From positions 1,240,001-1,304,000 of the forward strand of contig NZ_JAFMTB010000002.1 of NCBI RefSeq assembly GCF_017916475.1: 64,000 nt of DNA. Direction: 5' to 3'. How positions within the stretch are numbered: position 1 is the first letter of the stretch; every line of letters starts with the position of its first letter. This DNA comes from Patulibacter sp. SYSU D01012 (GTDB taxonomy: Bacteria > Actinomycetota > Thermoleophilia > Solirubrobacterales > Solirubrobacteraceae). Shown here piece after piece: positions 51,051 to 61,703 of the stretch. The notes under the pieces were generated by a model that did no database searches, had not been told where the DNA came from, and saw nothing but the letters and a program-made list of their open reading frames with translations. Position numbers and translations under genes: made by a program.

Positions 51051-51187
51051 CCGCTCGGCCGCACCGCCGCGTCCGCCGCTCGGCCGCCGCGCCGCGTCCG
51101 CCGCCCCGCCGCTCGGCCGCACCGCCGCGTCCGCCGCTCGGCCGCCGCGCCGCGTCCGCCGCCCCGCCGCTCGGCCGCACCGCCGCT
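51051..51187. repeat. 58-bp tandem repeat, almost purely G and C
   Basis: Two full units start at 51051 and 51109, and a partial third at 51167. Each unit carries CCGCTCGGCCG twice. It lies between the hairpin array and the 3' end of nuoN (51301). No gene or terminator is evident in 51188-51300. Confidence 0.8.
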
Positions 51188-51300
51188 CCCGCCCGCCCCC
51201 CGCCGCGCCCGGGGCCCGCCCCCAGCCGTCCCGCCCCGAAAACGCCTCGCGCCGCCCTTCCGGGCGGCGCGAGCACACGCAGCGATCGACGGACGACGGC

Positions 51301-52896
51301 CTAGAACAGGCCGGGCACCGCGCGCACGACGTCGCCGACCGCGTCCATGAGCGGACCGGGCACGACGCCCAGGACGACGATCGCGGCGCCCGCGACGACG
51401 GCCAGCGCGGTGGCCGGCAGGCGCGGAGCGTCGGCGACGACGACCGGGTTGCGGCCGCCGGCGCCGGCGGCCGCGGCGGCGCCGCCGCCGGCCTCGCTCG
51501 AGGTCATCGGCAGGCGCTCGGGCTCCTGCACGGCGACGACGGCGGTGGAGTGCTCGGTGCCCTCCTCCGGGGCGTCGGCCCACACGCGGGCGATCACCCG
51601 CAGGTAGTAGGCGAAGGAGATCATCGACCCGATCACCAGGACGATCGCCAGCCACGAGTAGTCCGCGTCGACCGCGGCCTGCACGATGCGCAGCTTCGCG
51701 ACGAAGCCGACCGTCGCGGGCACGCCGGCGAGGGCGAGCATCGAGACCGTCAGCGCGATCGCGTGCAGCGGGTGCCGGCGGCCGAGGCCCGAGATCGCGG
51801 CGCTGCCGTCGTGCCCCGTCTCGCGCTCCGCCGCCTCGACGACGGCGAAGGCCGCGATCGTCATGACGACGTACGTGAGCACGTAGAACACGGTGGCCTG
51901 CGTGCCGAGCTGGGTGCCGACGACGACGCCGACGAGCATGTAGCCCGCCTGCGCGACCGACGAGAACGCCAGCAGGCGCTTCATGGAGTCCTGGCCGAGC
52001 GCACCGACGTTGCCGACGATCATCGCGATCGCGGCGAGGACGGCGAGCACCGGGCCCCACACGCTCGACGTGCCGACGAGGGCCACGTCGAACAGGCGCA
52101 GGAAGGCGATCAGGGCCGCGACCTTGGTCGCCGTCGCCATGAACGCGGTCACCGGGGTCGGCGCGCCCTCGTAGACGTCGGGCGTCCACTGGTGGAACGG
52201 GGCGACGGACGCCTTGAACGCCAGGCCGACGATGACCATCGCGACGCCGCCGAGCATGAGGGCGTCGCGCCCCAGGTCCTGGTCCGCGACCGCGGCCGCG
52301 ATCGCGGTGTAGTCCAGCGCGCCGGTGGCGCCGAAGATCAGCGCGAAGCCGTAGAGCAGCGTGGCCGAGCCGACGGAGCCGACGATCAGGTACTTCATGC
52401 CGGACTCGAGCGAGCGCCGGCGGTGCAGCTCCGTGGCCGCCAGGATGTAGAGCGGGATCGACAGCAGCTCGAGGCCCAGGAACGTCGTGATGAGGTTCGT
52501 GGCCCCGCCGAACAGCGCCATGCCGGCGGCGGAGACGAGCAGCATCGCGTGGTACTCGCCGTGGGCCGCCTCGCGCGGCGCGGTGGCGCCGAGCGAGAGC
52601 AGGACGGCGGCGATGCCTGCGACCGCCACGCCGATCGTGCAGATCAGCGCCAGGGGGTCGAGCGCCAGCGCGCCGGACATGAGCGACCCGTCCTCGTCCC
52701 ACTGCCAGACGCTCAGGCCGATCGCGGCCGCGAAGGCGACGATCGAGAGGACCGGCACCACGCCCTCGCGCGAGACGCGCGAGCGCAGCAGGCCGGCGAG
52801 CAGGACGACGATGGCCCCGGCGAGCAGCGCCAGGACGGGCGAGAGCCCCGCCCAGTCGATGTGGGGAGCCTTGACGGCGGCGGACACGGCGTTCAT
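51301..52896 (-). CDS. nuoN: NADH-quinone oxidoreductase subunit N
   Basis: 531 residues from ATG 52896. It is an antiporter-like proton-pumping subunit of complex I with about 14 membrane spans. LITTFLGLELLSIPLYILAA carries the conserved membrane Glu, FKASVAPFHQWTPDVYEGAP the lysine-containing block, and DSMKRLLAFSSVAQAGYMLV the broken-helix region. A hydrophilic, Ala/Gly-rich insert (about residues 438-490) separates the last two spans and is unusual. It overlaps nuoM (ATGA) and is the last gene of the operon; the repeat region follows. Confidence 0.96.
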   Translation of the reverse strand: MNAVSAAVKAPHIDWAGLSPVLALLAGAIVVLLAGLLRSRVSREGVVPVLSIVAFAAAIGLSVWQWDEDGSLMSGALALDPLALICTIGVAVAGIAAVLLSLGATAPREAAHGEYHAMLLVSAAGMALFGGATNLITTFLGLELLSIPLYILAATELHRRRSLESGMKYLIVGSVGSATLLYGFALIFGATGALDYTAIAAAVADQDLGRDALMLGGVAMVIVGLAFKASVAPFHQWTPDVYEGAPTPVTAFMATATKVAALIAFLRLFDVALVGTSSVWGPVLAVLAAIAMIVGNVGALGQDSMKRLLAFSSVAQAGYMLVGVVVGTQLGTQATVFYVLTYVVMTIAAFAVVEAAERETGHDGSAAISGLGRRHPLHAIALTVSMLALAGVPATVGFVAKLRIVQAAVDADYSWLAIVLVIGSMISFAYYLRVIARVWADAPEEGTEHSTAVVAVQEPERLPMTSSEAGGGAAAAAGAGGRNPVVVADAPRLPATALAVVAGAAIVVLGVVPGPLMDAVGDVVRAVPGLF

Positions 52897-54563
52897 CGGC
52901 CGGCTCCTTCGGTCTGGGCGCTGGGTTCTGCGGGGGCGGCCGCCGGATCGACGGGCTGCCCGGTGCTCGGGTCGATCGCCACGTCGCCGGCCGGGGCGCC
53001 GGCCTGGCCGCCGCCCGTGCTCGCGACCTCGCCGCCGACCTTGTCCTGCAGGTCGGACAGCATCTGCTGCGCGCCGTCGCGGTCCGCGATCGCGGCGGCC
53101 GGCAGCACGGAGCGCGTGGCCGCCACGTCGGAGGCGTCGACGGTCTGGCTCGGGTGCAGCGCCAGGGCGGCGATGAGGACGACCGGGACGGCGAGCAGCG
53201 CGATCTGCGCGCGGCTGGCCTCGCGCGGCTCCATCTTCGGCCCGACGCGATTGTGCGCCGAGCGGATGAAGAGCCGCAGCGCGTAGACCGCGGCGAGGGC
53301 GATGCCGATCGACGCGATGATCGTGACGGCCGGCGCGGTGCCCTCCCAGGCGCCGCGGAGGATCAGGAACTCGCCGACGAAGTTCGCCGTGCCCGGCATG
53401 GCGAGCACCGCGTACGTCACGACGACGAAGAGGACGGCGAAGACCGGCGCCTTCGTCGCGGCCCCGCCCATGTCGCGCAGGTCCTCGGACCCGCCCGCGC
53501 GGGCGGACAGGATCGCGACCGCGAGGAACGCGCCGAAGACGGCCACGCCGTGGTTGATCGACTGGAAGATCGCGCCGGACGCACCCTCGGTGCGCAGGCT
53601 CATCAGGCCGAGCGTGATGAACCCGAGCTGCGCGATCGACGAGTACGCGAGCACCAGGCGCGCGTTCGTCGTCGTCAGCGCGATCGACGACGCGTAGAGG
53701 ATCGAGAGCAGCGCCATCACGATGACGATCCAGCGCAGGTCCGCCGTGCCCTGCGGCAGCAGCGGGACCGCGATCTGCAGGAAGCCGTAGGCGGCGATCT
53801 TCGACAGCACGCCCGAGAAGACGGCCAGGATCGGCAGCGGCATCGCGCGGTACCCGTCCGCGACCCAGCCGTGGATCGGGAACGCGGGCATCTTCACGAG
53901 GAACGCCGCGGCGAAGCAGGCGAAGAGCCAGCCCTGGCTGCCCTCGGGCACGCCGCGCTGGGCGATCGTCGCCAGGTCGTAGCTGACCGACGCGCCGGCG
54001 GGCGTCGCCAGGACGCCGACCGCGATCGCGGCCACGAGCATCAGCAGCGAGCCGACGAGCGTGTAGACGACCATCTTGATCGTCGCGGGCACCCGATCGC
54101 CGTTGCCGAACATCGCCGTCAGGAAGAAGAACGGGATGAGCATCAGGTCGAAGAACGCCACGAACAGGATCAGGTCCTGCGCGAGGAGCGCCCCGACCAC
54201 CGCGGTCTCGGCGATGGCGAGGTGCAGGAAGACGTGCTTCGCGCGGGCCCGGGTGCCGAGCGGCGCGACGGCCGTCCAGGCGATCGAGAACGCGAAGCCG
54301 ACCGTCGTCAGCAGGACGAGCCACACGTTCAGGCCCGACAGCGCCAGCTCGTAGCGGACGCCGAGCGCGCTGATCCACGCGTCGCTCGTCACGTGCTGGT
54401 GCGTCGCGCCCGCCGTGTCGAAGTCGACGACGAACGCGATGGACAGCGCGAGCGTGAGCAGCGCGCCGACGAGGCTCACCCAGCGCGTCGTCCGCTCGGG
54501 GACGAGCAGGCCCAGGAGGCCGAAGACGACGGGGAGCCAGAGCAGGATGGAGAGATGCAGCAT
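52893..54563 (-). CDS. nuoM: NADH-quinone oxidoreductase subunit M
   Basis: 556 residues from ATG 54563. An antiporter-like complex I subunit with the motifs FFDLMLIPFFFLTAMFG, VKMPAFPIHGWVADGYRAMP and TNARLVLAYSSIAQLGFITL. After the last span (LALLAVPVVLIAALALHPSQ region) the protein continues for about 80 hydrophilic residues (Asp, Ala, Gly, Pro rich), longer than typical NuoM. It starts 10 bases before nuoL ends and overlaps nuoN. Confidence 0.96.
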   Translation of the reverse strand: MLHLSILLWLPVVFGLLGLLVPERTTRWVSLVGALLTLALSIAFVVDFDTAGATHQHVTSDAWISALGVRYELALSGLNVWLVLLTTVGFAFSIAWTAVAPLGTRARAKHVFLHLAIAETAVVGALLAQDLILFVAFFDLMLIPFFFLTAMFGNGDRVPATIKMVVYTLVGSLLMLVAAIAVGVLATPAGASVSYDLATIAQRGVPEGSQGWLFACFAAAFLVKMPAFPIHGWVADGYRAMPLPILAVFSGVLSKIAAYGFLQIAVPLLPQGTADLRWIVIVMALLSILYASSIALTTTNARLVLAYSSIAQLGFITLGLMSLRTEGASGAIFQSINHGVAVFGAFLAVAILSARAGGSEDLRDMGGAATKAPVFAVLFVVVTYAVLAMPGTANFVGEFLILRGAWEGTAPAVTIIASIGIALAAVYALRLFIRSAHNRVGPKMEPREASRAQIALLAVPVVLIAALALHPSQTVDASDVAATRSVLPAAAIADRDGAQQMLSDLQDKVGGEVASTGGGQAGAPAGDVAIDPSTGQPVDPAAAPAEPSAQTEGAGR

Positions 54564-54573
54564 GGGTCCTCGC

Positions 54574-56601
54574 TCAGCTCTGGGTGAGGAAGTAGATGAC
54601 CAGGACGGCGAGGCCGGTGACCACCACGGCCGAGTACGACCGCAGGTAGCCGGACTGCAGGCGGCGCACGAGCGCGCCGGCCCCGCGGACCGCCCCCGTC
54701 GTGCCCCCGACGATGCCGCCGGAGATCACGAGCCGCTCGAACGTGTCGGCCGCCCAGCGCCCGAACGCGCGCGCCGGCCGGACGATGACGAGGTCGATGA
54801 GCTCGTCGAAGTACCACTTGTTCAGGAACAGGCGGTGGACCGGCGCGAAGCGCTGCTGGAAGCCGGCGGAGATCGCCGTCGGCTCGCCGCGGTCGGCGGG
54901 CTTGCCCCACACGCGCCAGGCGACCGCGATGCCGAGGACGCCGGCGAGCGCGCCGACGATCAGGCCGACGACCGTGATCGTGCCGTCGATCTCGTGGTGG
55001 CCCATCGTGTCCTCGAAGACCGGCTCGAGGAAGTGCTCGAGCGGCGTGAAGACGTGCGGGATGCCCAGCAGGCCGCCCAGCACCGCCAGGACCGCGAGGG
55101 TGCCCATGGCCAGGCGCATCGGGGTGGCGCGCTCGGCGATGTGGTGCTCCGGGCCGGGGAAGCCGACGCCGGTGTCCTCGAGCTCGCCCGTCGCCGGGTT
55201 GCGGTGCTCGTGCGGGTGGTGCAGGTGCCCCTCCTCGAGCTCCTTCGCCTCGGGGACCGGCGGCCCCCAGAAGGCGCGGAAGATCATGCGCCACGTGTAG
55301 ACGGCGGTGAGGAAGGCGCCGAAGATGCCGGCGGCCCACAGGATCCAGTGCCAGCCGCCCTCGTCGGCGACGGACGCCAGGATCTCGTCCTTCGAGAAGA
55401 AGCCGGAGAACGGCGGGATGCCCGACAGCGCCAGGCCGCCGACGACGAACGCCAGGAACGTGAACGGCATCGCCTTGCGGAAGCCGCCCATCTTGTCCAT
55501 GTTCTGCTCGCCGCCCATCGCGGAGATCAGGGAGCCGGCCGCCATGAAGAGCAGCGCCTTGAAGAAGGCGTGCGTCATCAGGTGGAACATGCCCGCGACG
55601 TACGCGCCGGCCGAGACGCCCATGATCATGTAGCCGATCTGGGACATCGTCGAGTAGGCGATGACGCGCTTCAGGTCCGTCTGGACCAGGCCGATCGTGC
55701 CGGCCACCAGCAGCGTGATGCAGCCGATGATCGCGCCGACCGCCATCGCCGTCGGCGACAGCTGCATCAGCGGGTGCAGGCGGGCGATCAGGTAGACGCC
55801 CGCGGTGACCATCGTCGCCGCGTGGATCAGGGACGAGACGGGGGTCGGGCCCTCCATCGCGTCCGGCAGCCACGTGTGCAGCGGGATCTGCGCGGACTTC
55901 GCGAACGCGCCGACCATGATCAGCAGCAGCGCGACGGTGAGCGACGAGTCGCCCTTGTCGAACGTCTCGCTCGCCTGGTGGAACGTCTGCAGGAAGTCGA
56001 CCGTGCCCGTGTGGCGGAGCAGCAGGATGACGCCGAGCACCAGGCCGACGTCGCCGACCACGTTGATGACGAACGCCTTGATGCCCGCCTTCGTGGCCGA
56101 CGTGCGCCGGTACCAGAAGGAGATGAGCATGTAGGACGCGGCGCCGACCAGGCCCCAGCCCACGATGAGCAGGATGAAGTTGCCCGCCAGGACGAGCACC
56201 AGCATCGCGAACACGAAGAAGTTCAGGTACGCGAAGAAGCGGACGTAGCCGGCGTCCCCGCGCATGTACGCGATGGAGTACAGGTGGATGAGCGTCGAGA
56301 CGCCCGTCACGACCAGCAGCATCACGAGCGACAGCGGATCCACCAGGATCTGCATGTCGACGTGGAGCCCGCCGACGGAGACGTAGTCCCACAGGCTCGA
56401 CGAGATCTGGCGGGTGCCCTCCTCGTCGCGGCCGAGCAGGCCGAAGAGCGCGACGAGGGTGAAGACGAACGCGAGGCCGACGGCGGCGGTGCCGATCAGA
56501 CCGGCGGTGATCCCGCGCCACGCGCGGAAGCCGAGGCCCAGGACGAGGGCGCCGACGAGGGGAAGGGCCAGGACGACCCAGGCGGCATCAGCGGGACTCA
56601 T
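54574..56601 (-). CDS. nuoL: NADH-quinone oxidoreductase subunit L
   Basis: 675 residues from ATG 56601. The largest antiporter-like subunit, with VDPLSLVMLLVVTGVSTLIH, FAKSAQIPLHTWLPDAMEGP and the block TPVSSLIHAATMVTAGVYLI. The C-terminal region (EHHEID-containing loop, then FNKWYFDELIDL-like sequence) matches the lateral-helix end that spans the membrane arm. The start overlaps the nuoK stop (ATGA). Confidence 0.97.
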   Translation of the reverse strand: MSPADAAWVVLALPLVGALVLGLGFRAWRGITAGLIGTAAVGLAFVFTLVALFGLLGRDEEGTRQISSSLWDYVSVGGLHVDMQILVDPLSLVMLLVVTGVSTLIHLYSIAYMRGDAGYVRFFAYLNFFVFAMLVLVLAGNFILLIVGWGLVGAASYMLISFWYRRTSATKAGIKAFVINVVGDVGLVLGVILLLRHTGTVDFLQTFHQASETFDKGDSSLTVALLLIMVGAFAKSAQIPLHTWLPDAMEGPTPVSSLIHAATMVTAGVYLIARLHPLMQLSPTAMAVGAIIGCITLLVAGTIGLVQTDLKRVIAYSTMSQIGYMIMGVSAGAYVAGMFHLMTHAFFKALLFMAAGSLISAMGGEQNMDKMGGFRKAMPFTFLAFVVGGLALSGIPPFSGFFSKDEILASVADEGGWHWILWAAGIFGAFLTAVYTWRMIFRAFWGPPVPEAKELEEGHLHHPHEHRNPATGELEDTGVGFPGPEHHIAERATPMRLAMGTLAVLAVLGGLLGIPHVFTPLEHFLEPVFEDTMGHHEIDGTITVVGLIVGALAGVLGIAVAWRVWGKPADRGEPTAISAGFQQRFAPVHRLFLNKWYFDELIDLVIVRPARAFGRWAADTFERLVISGGIVGGTTGAVRGAGALVRRLQSGYLRSYSAVVVTGLAVLVIYFLTQS

Positions 56602-56897
56602 CCGTGCAGCTCCCGGAGCTCATCGACGTCGACGGCGACGCGGTTGCGGTACAGCGCGACGACGAGGCCCAGGCCGACCGCCACCTCGGCGGCCGCGACG
56701 ACCATCACCACGAGCGCGAAGACCTGACCGTCGGTCTCGCCGTGCATGCGGGCGAAGGCCAGGATCGCGAGGTTGCCCGCGTTGAGCATGAGCTCGAGGC
56801 AGACGAGGACCAGTAGGGGGTTGCGGCGCGTCAGCACGCCGGCCGCCCCCACGGCGAAGACGATGGCGGAGACCGCCAGGTACCAACCGGTGCTCAT
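56598..56897 (-). CDS. nuoK: NADH-quinone oxidoreductase subunit K
   Basis: 99 residues from ATG 56897, three membrane spans. The conserved Glu in span two lies in VCLELMLNAGNLA, and the second in AAAEVAVGLGLVVAL. It is part of the E-channel of the membrane arm and overlaps nuoJ and nuoL by four bases each. Confidence 0.96.
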   Translation of the reverse strand: MSTGWYLAVSAIVFAVGAAGVLTRRNPLLVLVCLELMLNAGNLAILAFARMHGETDGQVFALVVMVVAAAEVAVGLGLVVALYRNRVAVDVDELRELHG

Positions 56898-57595
56898 CGG
56901 TCGCTCCCTTCGGAGTCCGCGCCGGACCGGCGCTCGCCCTCGGGCGGCAGCGGGTCGTTCGGCGCGATGCGCTTGACGGTGCGGGCCCCGGGGACGGGGT
57001 TGATCCCGCCGACGCTCTCGCGCATGGAGCCGATGCCCTTCGGGGTGAAGACCTGCAGGGCGGAGTACATCTGCTGCTCGCCCGGCAGGGCCCCGCGCCG
57101 GCGGCGCGCCAGCACGACGGCGCCGATGGCGGCGACGAGGAGCAGGAACGACGCGACCTCGAACGGCAGGAGGAAGCGCGTCAGGAGCAGCTCGCCGATC
57201 GCGCCCGGCGAGCCGTACTCGGCCGGGATGCCGGCGGGCTTGTCGTCGATCGCGGTCAGGCCGGTGCCGAGGACCGCGATGCCGATCGTGACGGCGAGCG
57301 TGACGCCGATGGCGTACGAGAACGCGCGCAGCGTCGGGGCGGAGCCGCCGGACGGCTCCTTGTCGCCGCCGACGTACGCGTTGACGAACACGTACAGGAC
57401 CATCACCGCGCCGACGTACACGAGCACCTGCACCACCGCGACGAACTGCGCGTAGAGCAGCAGGAACAGCACGGACAGGGCCAGCAGGTGCACGACGAGC
57501 GACAGCACCGCGTAGAACGGGTTGCGCAGCAGCGCCGTGCCCAGCGCGGCGACGATCGCGACGATCGCCGCGAGGAAGAAGAGGATCTCGTCCAT
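56894..57595 (-). CDS. nuoJ: NADH-quinone oxidoreductase subunit J
   Basis: 233 residues from ATG 57595, five membrane spans. FVAVVQVLVYVGAVMVLYVF is the conserved pi-bulge helix. About 60 cytosolic residues follow the last span (ARRRRGALPGEQQMYSALQ onwards), a common actinobacterial extension. It overlaps nuoK (ATGA) and follows nuoI by three bases. Confidence 0.95.
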   Translation of the reverse strand: MDEILFFLAAIVAIVAALGTALLRNPFYAVLSLVVHLLALSVLFLLLYAQFVAVVQVLVYVGAVMVLYVFVNAYVGGDKEPSGGSAPTLRAFSYAIGVTLAVTIGIAVLGTGLTAIDDKPAGIPAEYGSPGAIGELLLTRFLLPFEVASFLLLVAAIGAVVLARRRRGALPGEQQMYSALQVFTPKGIGSMRESVGGINPVPGARTVKRIAPNDPLPPEGERRSGADSEGSDR

Positions 57596-57598
57596 CGG

Positions 57599-58132
57599 CT
57601 ACTCGCCCTCCGCCCGCAACGGCATCCGGACCTTCGGCTCCTGCAGGAGCATCTCCTTGGTGAAGATCAGGTCGGAGCGGTTGTAGTCCGCCAGCTCGAA
57701 GTCGTTGCCCATCGTGATCGCGTCGAACGGGCAGGCGATCTCGCAGTAGCCGCAGAAGATGCAGCGGCTCAGGTTGATCTCGTAGACCGCCGCGTAGCGC
57801 TCGCCGCCCGACACCCGGTGCTCGGGATCGTTCTCGGCGGCGACGACGCGGATGCAGTCCGCCGGGCACGCGGCCGCGCAGAGCGAGCAGCCGACGCACT
57901 TCTCGAGCCCCGTGTCCTCGAACCGGTGGAGGCGGTGCCGCCCGCGGAAGCGCGGGTAGACCGGGATCTTCTCCTCGGGGTACTCGACGGTGTAGGTGCC
58001 TTCGACGACGCGCGCGAAGGTCGTCTTGAGACCGCGCAGGGTCTCGCCGAAGACGCGGTAGACGCCGCCGAGCCCGCCGGGCTCGGGCCCGCGCTCGACC
58101 TCGACGACGTCGCTTCCGGGATTCCAGGGCAT
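57599..58132 (-). CDS. nuoI: NADH-quinone oxidoreductase subunit I
   Basis: 177 residues from ATG 58132, with AGGAGG seven bases upstream. It has two 4Fe-4S ferredoxin motifs, [12 protein letters not shown] and [12 protein letters not shown], which carry electrons to the quinone-side clusters. The longer open frame upstream is a shadow of nuoH. It lies 11 bases after nuoH. Confidence 0.97.
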   Translation of the reverse strand: MPWNPGSDVVEVERGPEPGGLGGVYRVFGETLRGLKTTFARVVEGTYTVEYPEEKIPVYPRFRGRHRLHRFEDTGLEKCVGCSLCAAACPADCIRVVAAENDPEHRVSGGERYAAVYEINLSRCIFCGYCEIACPFDAITMGNDFELADYNRSDLIFTKEMLLQEPKVRMPLRAEGE

Positions 58133-58143
58133 GGAGGAGCCTC

Positions 58144-59190
58144 CTAGAAGGCCACCAGGATCACCGCGGTGACCAGGGCGTTGAGGGTGGCGAGCGGCAG
58201 CAGGACCTTCCAGCCGAAGGACATGAGCTGGTCGTAGCGCAGACGCGGGAGCGTGGCCCGGATCCAGATGATCACGGAGGACACGATCAGGGTCTTGACG
58301 AGCAGGACGATCGGGTCGATCCAGCCGGGGCCGTCGATCCCGAACGGCAGCTGCCAGCCGCCGAGGAAGAGCGTGGAGAACATCATGCCCGCGACCACCA
58401 GGTGGACGTACTCCGCGACGTAGTACATCGCGAAGCGGCCGCCGCCGTACTCCGTCATGAAGCCGGCGACGAGCTCGGAGTCCGCCTCGAGCAGGTCGAA
58501 CGGGGTGCGGTTGATCTCGGCCAGCGTGGCGACGAAGAAGATCAGCGCGCCGACGATCTGCGGCACGATGAACCAGATGCCGTCGCCCTGCTGCTCGACG
58601 ATGGCCGAGAGCGAGAGGCTGCCGGTGCTCATGATCACGCCGAGCAGCGCCAGGCCCTGCGAGGCCTCGTACGAGATGAGCTGGGCGGCGCCGCGCATGG
58701 CGCCGAGGAAGGAGTACTTCGACGCCGAGGCCCACCCGCCGAGCAGGATGCCGTACGCGCCGATGGAGCTGAGCGCGAAGAAGATCAGCAGGCCGATGTC
58801 CGAGTCCAGGACGTAGAAGCCCGTGTCGGTGCCGAAGATGTCCTGCGGCTGGCCCGAGAACGGGATCAGCGCGTAGGTGCCGAGCGCCGCGGCCGCGGCG
58901 ATGACCGGCGAGATGACGAAGAGCCAGCCGATCGCGCCGCGCGGCTTGAACTGCTCCTTGAAGAGCAGCTTGCCGATGTCGGCCATCGGCTGCAGCGAGC
59001 CGTACACGCCGACGCGGTTCGGGCCTAGGCGGTGCTGGAAGCGGCCGAGCAGCTTGCGCTCGTAGAGCAGCGCCAGCGGCACGAGCGAGAAGCAGATCCC
59101 GAAGATCACGAGGGTCTTCAGGATCTGCATCCACCAGGGCTCGGCGACGTTGATCGCGCTGAGGGGCAGCGCACCCGCGATCGTGTGCAT
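58144..59190 (-). CDS. nuoH: NADH-quinone oxidoreductase subunit H
   Basis: 348 residues from ATG 59190. Eight or nine spans form the quinone-binding membrane subunit, with [20 protein letters not shown] near the N-terminus and the loop [34 protein letters not shown] carries the conserved acidic residue. The start overlaps the nuoG stop (TGATG). Confidence 0.97.
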   Translation of the reverse strand: MHTIAGALPLSAINVAEPWWMQILKTLVIFGICFSLVPLALLYERKLLGRFQHRLGPNRVGVYGSLQPMADIGKLLFKEQFKPRGAIGWLFVISPVIAAAAALGTYALIPFSGQPQDIFGTDTGFYVLDSDIGLLIFFALSSIGAYGILLGGWASASKYSFLGAMRGAAQLISYEASQGLALLGVIMSTGSLSLSAIVEQQGDGIWFIVPQIVGALIFFVATLAEINRTPFDLLEADSELVAGFMTEYGGGRFAMYYVAEYVHLVVAGMMFSTLFLGGWQLPFGIDGPGWIDPIVLLVKTLIVSSVIIWIRATLPRLRYDQLMSFGWKVLLPLATLNALVTAVILVAF

Positions 59191-61703
59191 CAAGCGGTCT
59201 CCACCGTGACGGTCGCCGAGCCGAGGGGCGCGTCGCCCGTCAGGGCCGACGCGCTCTGCGCGCCGAGGCCCGTCTCCAGGAAGACGCTGCCGCGGGGCGC
59301 GGAGGAGCGGACGTGCGCGACGGCCTCGACCGTCGCGGTGCCGTCCTCGGCGGGCGCGGACACGCGCACGCGCTGCCCGTGACGGATGCCGCGCTCGGCG
59401 GCGTCCTCGGGGTTGAGCTCGGCGCGCTGCTTCGGGGACAGGAACTTCAGGGCCGGCGCGTGCGCGACCTCGGGGCTCGCCCACACGGAGCGGAAGGAGC
59501 CCAGGCGCAGCGCGCCGTTCGGGCTGGCCGCGGCGGTCGGCGCCTCGAGCGAGAACGGGCCGGTGTCGCCGGCGGGGAAGGCCGCGGAGGCCTCGCGCTC
59601 CTGCCAGCGGACGCCGAAGCCGCCGATCTCGTCGTGCGTGATGCCGGCGTAGAACGGCACCGCCTGCGCGATCTCGGCGGTCACCATCATCGACGTCAGC
59701 GCCGTCGCCTTCACGCCCACGCCCTTGAGCAGGTGCGTGAGGACGCGCCACGTCGGCTGCGCGTCGCCGCGGCGGCCGACGGCCTGGCGGACGCGCTGGA
59801 TGCGCCCGTCCGGGTGCGTGATGGTGCCGTCCTTCTCGGCCCCCGCCTCGGCGGGGAAGACGACGTCCGCGTGCGCGGCGACGCCCTCGGTCAGGAACGA
59901 CGCGTGGGTGATGACGCGGGCGGCGCCCATCGCGCGGCCCCACAGGGCGCGGTCCGGGTACGTCGCGACCGGGTCGGCGTGCAGCAGGTACAGCGCCGAG
60001 ACCTCGCCGGCGGCGGCGCCGCGGGCGATGTCGCGGGCGGAGCGCCCGACGGCGGCGGGCTCGGAGAAGCCCGGGCCCACGTTCGGCAGCAGGCCGATCT
60101 CGCGCAGCCCGCGCGCGTTGCCGGACGACGGGATCTGCAGCAGGCCCGCGCCCTTGCGGCCGTCGAGCAGCCCCAGGCGGCCCGAGGCCTTCAGCAGCGC
60201 GCGCGCCGCGTTCGCGGAGCGGGCCTCGTCCTCGGCGTGCGTCAGGCGCTCGCCCCAGACGACGACGACGTCCTCGCCGGCCTCGCGCAGCATGCGGCCG
60301 AGCGCCTCGACGGCCTGCGGGTCGGCGCCGGCGGCGTGGCTCAGGCCGCCGACGTCGCCGACGCCGCCGATCGCGGCGTCGAGCGCGCAGACGAAGGCCT
60401 CCCCCGCGCCGGGCGCGAAGCGGACCGAGATCTCGGCGTTCGCGTCCAGGCTGGACGGGCGGCTCGTCGCGACGGCCAGGCGGACGCCGTGGCGGCGCAC
60501 GCCCTTGCGCAGGCGCAGGTCGACGACGGGCATGTCGTCGACGGGCTCGGTGTCCAGGACGAGGACGGCGTGCGCCCACTCCAGGTCGGACACCGTGGCC
60601 TGCGCCTCGGGCGCGTCGAGCGCGGCCTGCAGGCCGGCCGACAGCACGCCGGCGGGCCGCGAGTCGAAGTCGCGCGACCCGACGCCCTCGGTCATCAGGC
60701 GGCGCAGCAGCCACCCCTCCTCGTTCGTCGTGCCGGTGCCGGCGAGCGCGCCGACGCGGCCCTCCGCGCCGAGGAGGATGTCGGTCGCGGCCTGGACGGC
60801 CTGCTCCCAGCTGGCCGGGACGAGCTCGCCCTCGGCGGAGCGCACGAGCGGCGTGGAGACGCGCTCGTCGACGTACGTCGACTGGTACGCGAAGCGGCCG
60901 CGGTCGCAGATCCAGCCGTCGTCGACCTCGTCGTTCTGGCGGGACAGCACGCGCACGACGCGGTCGTCGCGCACGGTGTAGGAGACGTTGCACTGCCCGG
61001 GGCACAGCGTGCAGACCGAGCCGGACTGCTCGATGTCCCACGGACGGGCGCGGAAGCGGTAGGCCTGGCTCGTCAGCGCGCCGACGGGGCACAGCTCCAT
61101 GATGTTGCCCGAGAACGGGGCGACGTACGGGTGGCCGTCGAAGGTGCCGACGAACGTCGCGGCGCCGCGCTCGTGCAGCACGAGCTGGTAGTCCTCGGCG
61201 ACCTCCTGCGAGAAGCGCACGCAGCGGTAGCAGAGGATGCAGCGCTCGCGGTCGATCGCGATGAGCGGCGACAGCTCGACCGGCTTCTGGAAGTGGCGCT
61301 TGGGCTCGACGAAGCGGGACTCGCCGCGCCCCCAGCCGAAGGAGATGTCCTGCAGCGGGCACTCGCCGCCCTTGTCGCAGACCGGGCAGTCGAGCGGGTG
61401 GTTGAGGAGCAGGAACTCCACCACCGACTCCTGCGCGGCCTTCACGCGCGGGCTCTCCGTGTTGACGACCATGCCGTCGCGCACGGGCGTCGAGCAGGCG
61501 GTCTGGAGCTTCGGGATGCCCTCCACCTCGACGAGGCACATGCGGCACGCGCCCACCGGGGCGCCGAGCTTCGGCTCATAGCAGAAGACCGGGATGTCGA
61601 CGTCGCCGAGCTTCGCGGCGTCGGCGAGCAGCGTCCCCGCCGGCGCCTCGACCTCGCGGCCGTCGACGGTGAAGGTGATCGTTTCGAGTTCGGGCCTAGG
61701 CAT
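59190..61703 (-). CDS. nuoG: NADH-quinone oxidoreductase subunit G
   Basis: 837 residues from ATG 61703. The N-terminal 2Fe-2S region has [16 protein letters not shown] and [24 protein letters not shown] and [10 protein letters not shown] with ELCPVGAL bind 4Fe-4S clusters. [14 protein letters not shown] starts the molybdopterin-oxidoreductase-like domain, which carries an extra cluster in some bacteria. The end ([20 protein letters not shown]) resembles the C-terminal MopB dinucleotide-binding fold. It overlaps nuoF and nuoH by three bases each. Confidence 0.96.
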   Translation of the reverse strand: MPRPELETITFTVDGREVEAPAGTLLADAAKLGDVDIPVFCYEPKLGAPVGACRMCLVEVEGIPKLQTACSTPVRDGMVVNTESPRVKAAQESVVEFLLLNHPLDCPVCDKGGECPLQDISFGWGRGESRFVEPKRHFQKPVELSPLIAIDRERCILCYRCVRFSQEVAEDYQLVLHERGAATFVGTFDGHPYVAPFSGNIMELCPVGALTSQAYRFRARPWDIEQSGSVCTLCPGQCNVSYTVRDDRVVRVLSRQNDEVDDGWICDRGRFAYQSTYVDERVSTPLVRSAEGELVPASWEQAVQAATDILLGAEGRVGALAGTGTTNEEGWLLRRLMTEGVGSRDFDSRPAGVLSAGLQAALDAPEAQATVSDLEWAHAVLVLDTEPVDDMPVVDLRLRKGVRRHGVRLAVATSRPSSLDANAEISVRFAPGAGEAFVCALDAAIGGVGDVGGLSHAAGADPQAVEALGRMLREAGEDVVVVWGERLTHAEDEARSANAARALLKASGRLGLLDGRKGAGLLQIPSSGNARGLREIGLLPNVGPGFSEPAAVGRSARDIARGAAAGEVSALYLLHADPVATYPDRALWGRAMGAARVITHASFLTEGVAAHADVVFPAEAGAEKDGTITHPDGRIQRVRQAVGRRGDAQPTWRVLTHLLKGVGVKATALTSMMVTAEIAQAVPFYAGITHDEIGGFGVRWQEREASAAFPAGDTGPFSLEAPTAAASPNGALRLGSFRSVWASPEVAHAPALKFLSPKQRAELNPEDAAERGIRHGQRVRVSAPAEDGTATVEAVAHVRSSAPRGSVFLETGLGAQSASALTGDAPLGSATVTVETA

